Shown here in pieces: positions 1-9,200 of a stretch of DNA of 64,000 nucleotides. Source of the DNA: Siphlonurus alternatus. Lineage: Eukaryota; Arthropoda; Insecta; Ephemeroptera; Siphlonuridae. Location: assembly GCA_949825025.1 (NCBI GenBank), contig OX463779.1, forward strand, positions 27,680,539 through 27,744,538, given 5' to 3'. The notes under the pieces are model-generated. The model saw nothing but the letters and a program-made list of their open reading frames with translations. It searched no databases and was not told the origin of the DNA. Every line of letters begins with the position of its first letter. Position 1 is the stretch's first letter. A program made the position numbers and the translations under genes.

Positions 1-2751
1 TGCTTCCTGGCTAGCCGTAACAGGTATGACGTCAGGTATGGACTTGGGTTTGGGCTCAGAATTGTATGTCATTTGCATGCTACTATCTTCTGGCATGTAT
101 AATGTTGTTCCATCAACCACATAAAATGGCTCTTGCTCTGAAAAAAATAAAAGCACAAAGAATTATTTTAAGGCAGTTTTGTAGCATCTACATTGTTTAA
201 ATTTGTTTAGTTGTTTTATAAGCCTAGGTAAAAATTGAAAGTTTTTTTTTTTTTTTTAATTGAAAATACAGTGCCAGGCATGAAATAGAGACATACCCTA
301 CGGTATTTTAGCACCCGTAAAAGCTAAACATCTTACTATCACAACCGTTCTGGTGATAATTACCCGGCACAGCTGTGTTTGGTGACGGCATTGCCCCTTC
401 CTGCAAGGCCTCCCCGTCCTCTTTCTTAGCTGGGGCAGGCTCCGACTTGACTCCAGAAGTAGGAACAACTTGATTTGGAGACTTGTTGAGTATTTTCATC
501 TCTTGAACCAAATTCTTTGGGATGTATCCCCTCTTACCACGAAGCTGTAATTATGAAGACATTAGTTTTGTTTTCATCCACCCATTCCCCAATTGTTACC
601 TCTCCTCCCCAAAGATCCATGCGAGTGCCGGCAGATTTGCTGTAGATGGTGATGGTATCTCCAGCAGAGAAAGATAACATTCGTCCATCGTCTGCTTGAT
701 ATTTCAACACAGCTCGTGCCAACGAAATTGGAACTGCAATTTCAATACTTTTACAGTAGTTTGTTTTTATGCCTAATTTTGGGATGGATAATTTCAGGCG
801 AGGGAATATGTAGATAGATAAAAACAAATAGCATGCAAAATTATAAATTTTATATACAGCAGTTTATTGACAAGCTAAGGTTGATTGCTGAATATGTAAA
901 GCCCATAAACAGAGAATATCTCCAAAGCAGGGAGAAATATTTTGGTTTGACTAGAAACAGTGGGCCCCTAAAAAGGCAAAGTTTTAAGGACAAATTGGTT
1001 CCAACTGAAATTTCAATTTATTAAAGTTAATTTCAAATTCCCTTTTATTATAGTGCCCTAATCAATTTTAAAGTGTTTATTATATTATTCAAACAAAAAT
1101 GGAATATTTCTGGTATCCATAATTGTTAACAGCTAGTTTAAAGTGTGTTACTGTATATTTTATTATGCCATACAGTTGAGGTCTGCACAGGCTGAATTTA
1201 TTGGGACTAGTAGTTTCCGGCTGCTGTGCCCGGCTTGTGTGAAACCTGCTTCACAGTGCAGCCCGTTGCCCGGCCCGTGGCTCACCCTCGGCCCACTCGA
1301 TAATTGAGTTTATTTTTATTGAATTTACAACCCATTATATAGCTGACAACAAAGTCATTTTGTATTCTTTCTTGTGTGATGGGCTGAGAGTGAGATCCAA
1401 AGTGAGCCACCTTCATTTTAAAGCCATTTTAGGCTCATTTAGTAGAATTTTTGTGTGTTTATTATCTGGTACACATACCGGTACATTGTTTTTACTTCAT
1501 GTACTTTTCCTTTTATATACTTTACTTTTCCACTCCCCTAGCTCTCTCTTTCTTCTTCCTACCATGGCATGCATATGTTGAAATCACTGAACTATATACT
1601 ATGGAAAGCTAACGCCCGCTCTTCTACACAAATCCACGCTGAGGCAAAAAAAGTTTCTCCTTTTACCATCACAGCTGATCCCTTAACATGAAATAACGTT
1701 GAAAAGAGGTCTGACCTTCCTACTTTAGTGGGAAGAAATAGTGGGAAGAAATCAGCTGTCAGGCAGGTAGAAGCAATCTTTATCTGCTTCAAACCCTAGT
1801 GTATGTGTTATAGTGTCACCCCCTGGTTGAAATATATAAACTGAATTAAATTTCTGTTATCCTTATGTACACTGTACGCACTGTACTCATCAGCCATCAC
1901 AATTGTTTTTATGGCTACGACATTGTAGCTAATAGCTATATATATTTGGAATGTGGTAATCCTTTGATTCTAAACATTATATAGGGCTTCCCCCCTCTCA
2001 GCAAAAAAAAAAAAAAAAAAAAAATCACTTTACACAAAATACTATGATCTCATAATGTCTGGAAGAAGCCATGCATATGCATAATTATACACAGTTCTAG
2101 CTAGCTGTATTTTCATTTAATTTTTATCGTGTTTGGAAATTGTGTTCATAAATAAATAGAACGTACATATGTACAGTATGCAAATTATATACAGTAATAT
2201 GCATACAACATGCATAGCATAAATACGTATTATATTATTTATATTATATGATATAGAGTGGTGTTGTGTTTCATAAATTATGATACATGAATACGCAAGG
2301 AAAGCTGGACACGGTCCGGTGGAGTTGGTTATTTGAGCTCATGTTTAAAGTAGGGCGAGTATGCATACGTACATATGCTTACATATGCATACAGTACGGT
2401 ATGCATATTATGCCATGCATTCGAGATTAAGCATCACGCGTCAAGCCAACCATAATTATACAGAAATTTGATTGTGATTTTTACATACAAGTGTAAAACG
2501 TATATACGACTCAAAATTCAAATCACTCAAGGGAAAGACAAAAAAAAAAAAAATAATCAATTTCAATAAGAGAGGTCAAGAAAAAGGGGGCGAAGGAGTC
2601 TGCATCAAAATTCACGTAAAAAAATCAATTTCTTACCAGAACACTCTGGATCAATGCATAATCGCTTGTCCGATATTCTTCCTTCGCTGTTAAAGGCTAA
2701 AAATATCACAATAATTGCGATTAAATCCACAGAATAAAGCAAATTCTTCAT
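1..2751 (-). CDS. MIA3: TANGO1/MIA3-like ER export receptor, N-terminal exons (partial)
   Basis: Four exons read leftwards: 2637-2751, 600-733, 337-544 and 1-137, the last running off the window; frames join cleanly. Exon 1 gives ATG, a hydrophobic signal peptide (MKNLLYSVDLIAIIVIFLAF) and the motif RLCIDPEC, which matches the first cysteine pair of the MIA family. Exons 2-3 give the SH3-like fold: VLKYQADDGRMLSFSAGDTI, then DLWGGE, then RGKRGYIPKNLVQEM. Exon 3 continues into a Pro/Glu/Lys-rich stretch, and exon 4 holds EPFYVVDGTTLYMPEDS. In the family this lumenal domain binds cargo or HSP47 at ER exit sites so that bulky collagens can leave the ER. An in-frame Met exists upstream at 2796, but 2751 gives the normal signal peptide. 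Exon 3 has two possible donors in the same phase (after 337 or 364). Later coiled-coil and proline-rich parts are outside, so a short MIA/otoraplin relative is not excluded, though the linker favours TANGO1. Confidence 0.8.
734..2636. other. Intron 1 of the TANGO1-like gene
   Basis: About 1.9 kb with no exon I can support. It is AT-rich with poly-A runs near 2005 and 2540 and alternating TATGCATA-type sequence around 2340-2420. A GC-richer block at about 1180-1300 stands out from its surroundings but has no recognisable reading frame; an intronic regulatory element or a decayed repeat are both possible. Confidence 0.6.
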
Positions 2752-2996
2752 TATTTTAGAGGTCCTAACACCGTCATACACGTCAACATCCTGCAACTAC
2801 CTCTCGCCAGATGGCGACACAAGCAAACAGCTGACAAATATGTAAATTTTAAAGGCGCAATTTTATTTAAATGTACCAGAATAAAAAGCAGAACAGGAGA
2901 CCCTACAGGCCGGGTCTCTGAAAGCAGAAATTTAATTGTATATTTTTTAATAATTAAACTTTTAATTGTTTCTGTATTTAGTAAAGGAGTTAAAAA

Positions 2997-3311
2997 TGGA
3001 GTATCGACCTCAAAATTTTTTATTACAGAAATGAATAGAGGGTGCAAAGTTCAAAGTTATGCTACCCTGATTTTTTTTCAACCCTGTAAGTATTTTTAAA
3101 AAAATATTGAAAGTCTTTTTTGTGACGTCACGCGGCGGCAAGTCCTATCCTTTTTTTAATGAGAGGTGCCTCGTGAGATCACAAAATGGACTTTCAATAA
3201 TTTTTTAAAAATAGTTACGGGTCTAAAAAAAAAAGCAGGGTAGCATATAACTTTGCACGTTCCATCCATTTCTGCAATAATAAAAAAAAAAAAAAAGTAT
3301 CGACTCGTCAT
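2997..3311. mobile_element. Foldback/MITE family F, copy 1
   Basis: Inverted repeat of about 310 bp. The left end reads TGGAGTATCGACCTCAA, the right end is a degraded reverse complement of it. The arms contain AGAGGGTGCAAAGTT and its complement, and the centre carries GTGACGTCACGCGGCGGC. Five more copies occur at 19739, 20934, 55451, 58531 and 59381. It lies just upstream of the TANGO1 start codon (2751), so its CRE-like core could affect that promoter. Confidence 0.8.
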
Positions 3312-3967
3312 CCATTAATTCTATTTTGTCAAAATATAAAAAAGCTGTTAATTGAATACTGTGCTCTCTTTCATATAATCAATCTTCATTAAATTTCAGA
3401 GATTATTAAATTATACTGTACTTTTTATAATATTTTAATTTATAAAGTTATTTGATTTATTTTATTCACATTAAATATCAGTTGATATAATATATATATA
3501 CATCGTGACTACATACGTAACATTTAATAAATATAATAGTATCACAAATTAATAACTATTATAATACAGACTGTTGCTATCTAATAAAATAAATAAAAAT
3601 GATTCTATCATATTTTTAGTAAAGCATACTTGTTTATTAAGCAAAAATATTGTTGAATTATTATAAAAATACAATTTTAAATTCCACACATATATAAAAC
3701 TCATTCATTAATTATATTATGATTTTTTTTTTTAATATTCATTAAAAATTTAGTCTTTAAAAGCAGATCTAATTATATGCATTTGTAAGAGCAATTAAGT
3801 GGAGTTACATTCAAATTTAACCTAATATATTAATTAAGCTGGGTAACAAGCAACTTCAGATCTTTGTCCACTGTATTAAAGTCTTCTGCATGCATTAATT
3901 GGTTGCAAAACAAATCATTGTTGTAAATGTTAAATCTTCTGTTCAATAAATTCTCAAAAATTCATTG
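3312..3967. other. AT-rich intergenic spacer
   Basis: Spacer between the TANGO1 5' end and the RhoGEF 3' end. Very AT-rich; no reading frame, RNA gene or inverted repeat recognised. Confidence 0.5.
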
Positions 3968-4371
3968 TTAAGGGTAAGGTACAGGAACACCAATCAGCTG
4001 TTGTTTTTTTAGTCCCATTTGATAAATATATAAACCTCAGCAAATTTACAAAAATTCTGAAAAAAATTGGAGAGACAGATTTTATACCTAAAAGCCATAG
4101 ACAAAATTTCAGGACAATTATTCAAACAGATTTTTTTTTAATTAATTTTTTTAATTTTTGAGCATAGGGCTTTCCCATGGAGAGCCAGACTAAAAACTTA
4201 ATTAAAAAAAAAATTGGCTCAAATAATTAATTGTCTTGAAATTTTTTCTATGGCCTAAAAAGGTACTAAAATCTGTCTCAAATTTTTTTCAGAATTTTTG
4301 TGAATTTGCTAAGGTTTACATGTTAATCAAATAGGACTAAAAATACAGCTGATTCACGTTCACCCTTGTAA
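3968..4371. mobile_element. TTAA-ended foldback, family B, copy 1
   Basis: Inverted repeat of about 400 bp. Left end TTAAGGGTAAGGTACAGG; the arms share AGTCCCATTTGAT, AAACCTCAGCAAATTT and AAAATCTGTCTC-type blocks with the reverse complement on the right, which ends in CACCCTTGTAA (degraded TTAA). Central loop around TTTCCCATGG. Related copies are at 35338 and 44666. Confidence 0.75.
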
Positions 4372-4491
4372 CATGTCAACAACTATCCCATGTTCTGCTG
4401 TTCCCTTTGCAGTACATACATTACTCAAACATACCTTATTTACAAACAAGGAGCAAAAGACTTTGAAACATACATATAGCAACAGAAAGGT

Positions 4492-6060
4492 TTACAGGCG
4501 AAGGAAGGCAGACTTAATGCACTGGGCCACATGGCGCACAAGCTCGACACAATGGGCAGACCATGATAGCCCTGAGGGGCTCTGGTCAAGGGGAGGCAGA
4601 GCCAGGGTTGGGGTGGCATCAAGAGAAGGTGGTGGCATATCTGCAACTCTTTCTCTATGCAGACCCAAACTGTTCTGAAATATAGACAAGGGGATTTTAA
4701 TAGTATTACACTAAAGTAAAGTGATTGTTTTTATCTCTTTCTATACACCTAAACAGCATTTTAATAGAAAACCTGCTAATTCAATTTTGCTATTTTTATT
4801 TTTTAATATTTTTAGAAACTGTATTTAAAGTAAAGTGCGCACGAGAAAAAAAAGTTGAGTTTGTACTATTTAAAAATAGTTCAAGTGGTCCTCCATATGG
4901 AACTTTAATCCAAAAAATTCCATCTCAAATAGGTTCTCCAGAAAAAAATTCCAAGTCTGAATGAGCGCGTCGCTTAACATTGGGCCTTACCCGACAAACA
5001 CCCTCGATTATCTCGAAAAAATACTGCGTTCAGTGGTATAAAAAAAATATAGCGATGTTCTATGACTTGAGCTTTAACCATATGCAAATTTTGAGCATTT
5101 TTTTTTAATCAGTTTTTCTGTAAAAAATCTTGGAAATTTCTTATGATAATTTAACATGGACGATTTTCAAGATTTTTTTACGGAAAATCTGATTAAAAAA
5201 AAAATGCTCAAAATTTGCTTGTGGTTAAAGTTTAAGTCATAGAACATTGCTATAATTTTTTATACCATTGAACGCAGTATTTTTTCGAGATAATCGAGGG
5301 TGTTTGTCCGGTAAGGCCCAATGTTAAGCGACGCGCTCATTCAGACTTTGGAATTTTTTCCTGGAGAACCTATTTGAGATGGAATTTTTTTGATTTCAGT
5401 TCCATATGGAGGACCACTTGAACTATTTTTAGATAGCACTAACTCAACTTTTTTTTCTCGTGCGCACTTTACTTTAAAAGAATTAGATTCTATTAAATTT
5501 CATGATGCTTATTTTATGACAACATATTAAAAGTTTAATGATTCAGTACAATTCATAACACTGTATTACAAAAAAATTATCATAATTTAAAAAAAATATA
5601 ATTATTTAAACAATAATAAACTGTATTCACTTTTTCACTTGATTGATCAGCTTCATTTAATTATTATTTTAATGTGTCTTTGAAATTTTGTGTTTGTTGG
5701 TCTCTAATTTTTGTAATTACGTTAGCAGATTAGAAAATGGCAAAACACATATGGGGTATATAATGGTGGTGTTATTATAAGAATAAAATAATTTTATTAT
5801 AATACTTTTATTTTATTTATTATTTTATGATTTTACTAACATATTACCACCTACCCTCCATATAGAAGAAACACTACAGTACATTAATATGTACTTAATA
5901 AGTATTAAGGGGATATTTATTATCTAGTAGTAAAATAAAGTACTTAATTATTTAACAATACAACATTATTATCTGTGTTGAAATTTGTGTCTATAATTTG
6001 GTTTTCCCAAATATGTATATAACTTTACAACATTTAAATGAACAAGGAAATAACAATATG

Positions 6061-6131
<71 letters not shown>

Positions 6132-9100
6132 ATGATACGGTAGAAAAGTTTTCTTACCTGGAACTGCCTCATGTGTTTCTTAACCTTTGCTCCACATCGA
6201 GGCCTTGGCACGCACAGCCGCGGGGTCGGCAGGGAGTCTGAGTGATTCCGCATGGGGTAAAGGACATCTTTGAGGGGGCTTTGAGTCGGGTCCGCACGGC
6301 TCGAGCGGAGCTTCTTGCTGAGACGCACTTGAGGCGAGACACTGCTTGGAGAACCTTGCTTCCTCTTCCTTAGGGTTCGCGACAGGAAGCCCTCCCCTTG
6401 CCGGACACCAATATTCTCCTCCAAGTCCTCGAGTCGCTTAGGAATCCTCTTACGACTGCTTTGCTTTCGCAAAGTTTGCCGAGAAGATTTCAGCTGATAC
6501 AGATTAAGTTAGTACACAAAATTAAAGATTAATGCCAGCATTTTTACCTCTGATATAGCTTGAATGGTGGCTGTAGTCCACGCTTCTCCTTCCTCTTGGT
6601 TTTTCGCAAAGAGAAGAAGAGTTTCTGTTCCACACAACACCTGCAAAACAACATTATACCTTATTTAGCTACATACAGTATAATAGTTTTGTGGATGTCT
6701 ATGATCTTTCTTTGTGATTCATTAATTGATCCAGAAAGCTCCAAACTATATATCTCTTTTCTTATTTCTGGCAAGAATTATATTTACTGAAAAACAAATA
6801 TTTCTTAATAATGAAAATAGTAGACTTGATTCTTGCCACCAAAGGACTAGCATGTGTATTTTCTTTAAATGTAAAGCTATTCAGTTTCATTCAAGAACTG
6901 TTCTATCTACATGATTTGTGTTTACTAGTAAGGTAACAACAAAATCTGTTGTTACCTTGAAGACGGCCTGGCCAAGAACATTCTCGAGGCAGCAGCGAGC
7001 GAGCGGGAAGGCATAGCGGCAGTGGAGCTGTCCCGACTTGAGGCGACAACACAGGAACATGTCCGAGAGGAGCACCAGCTGAACTGGCACTGCACGGGTG
7101 CCGCACTTTGACACCTACAACAGCCACAAGTAAACTTGGCACCTCGGCTTAACGGACTGAGATTTTTTGTTTGAAATTAAATTTTAAAATTTAGAGATTT
7201 ACAACCAATATTAAATTATAGCCATTTTGAGTATTGTACTGTTTTTATTTATTAATTTTTACTGAAGCAAAAAGATATATATTTTTTTTTCAATCGAATG
7301 TTAAAAAATAATAAATAAAATAATAATAAAAAAAAACTTTTTTGTTCAAGTATTTTTAGTACAGTACAGATTACTGGTAGCTCTATATATAAATAAAAGA
7401 AGAAAATTTTGGAAGAGCAAGTAGCAAATTAAATTAAAACTTTATATTTACAGTACTTAAATTTTAATCAAAAGATTAAGATAACTAGTAGGGGGGGAGG
7501 GGGGGAAGGGGGAAGGAAGGAAGAAAAAGAAAGAAAGTCTCACTGCATGTTACATCATAAAACCCTTTCGTCAGAAATCAGGAAATGAAATAATAATGCA
7601 AAATGTTACCTTCATGAAGGCCCCCTCTTTAATAAGTGTACGGCCAGGACTGAGCACTTGTGGCCAGCCATCAGTCAAGCTTCTCTGCAGCTCCACCAGG
7701 CGGCTCTGCTGCTCTTGCTCACTCAGCAGGGCATCCACATGAGAGGCGCTCATCTCCACTCCACGCAGAGCCTCTGAAAAACAGTTATATATACGAAAAT
7801 GATGCTTGCTTTTACAAAACAATTTTACATACTGTATCAACAACAATATTTAAATACAATACAATTATGTCACTTTATAGACACTGTGTCTATATAAGTT
7901 TCTAAATCAAGAAAACTTTTTTCCAATGTTCCAATGTAAGTCTTTCGAACTATATACACAGTGAAACTTTGATTTTCTCAAATTCTCAAATTTTTTAGGT
8001 CCCCAATATGTAGAATATGTAGAAACAAGCAAAATTAAAAAAAAAAAAAAAATACACTGTCATACTGTAATGAAACCTACATTCCATACATTTGAAATGT
8101 CAAGGGTTCCTTTTAGATCTACATAGATCATCAACTTTAAAATTATCTTTAAAAACTCAATATACATAATAGACAGGAGTGAAAAATCAAGATTCAAAAT
8201 TCTTTTATTAATTCCATTAGTTCCTACAATCATATTTTCATATACATGATATATGTTGAGGTTTATAGGACAAGTCAATCTAAAGCTAAGAAATAGAGTC
8301 ATTTAACATTACTTGAAGTCATTCATAGTCCATGTAGTTTTGTATTTTGTACACTACATATAGAAACACTTATTTACTAGCCACTTTTAACACTCACTTT
8401 AAAAACATTTAAATTTTCAATGCACTTCACATCATTAGGTAGCTTATTATACATAGACAACCAACTCAAAAAGGGTCCCTTTTTATACATATTCATTTTA
8501 CAATTAATTGGAGTTATTTCATTTTTTAGGTTTCTGGTGTTATGATTATGATGCACTTCATGTTGTTTAAAATCTGCCATATTTCTCTTTACAAGACTTT
8601 GTATATTCAAGGTTTATACAAATTCTGTGGCAATAGAGTTTTTACTGTAAAATCTTATCACAATGTGACCTGTTCTAGCTTATAGTTGAGAGATAGTTAC
8701 CTTTCAGAGCTGTCTGCTGTGGGTGATCGAGAGGAGTGTGTGAGGCGAGCTCTCTCAACAGCAGTCGGTAACGAGGCAGGCGCTGTACGGGCGTGATGAG
8801 CAGCGACTGTAGTGAGCAGCGAACCTCTGGCCGGGACTCCTGCAGCTGCAAGAATGAGTGGAGGGCAGAGCCAGCTCGACCGTTGCGTAGATCCTAGGCA
8901 AACCCAAGATAAAATTTTCAAATGTAGGGTACTTGTTTTATTTTTTAATGAATTACCCAAAATTAGAATACCAAATAACTTTGAAATTTTTATCAATTAC
9001 TTTATATTATTTTATGCAATTATTTTTTCTGCAGCCACAGTTGGAAACAGCTCACAAGCTGCTATTAGTTGATACACATCACAACTGTGACATGACAGTT

Positions 9101-9145
9101 ATTGATGGTTCTCATTGTCTATCGTATAGGTACCATCCTATCTAG

Positions 9146-9200
<55 letters not shown>

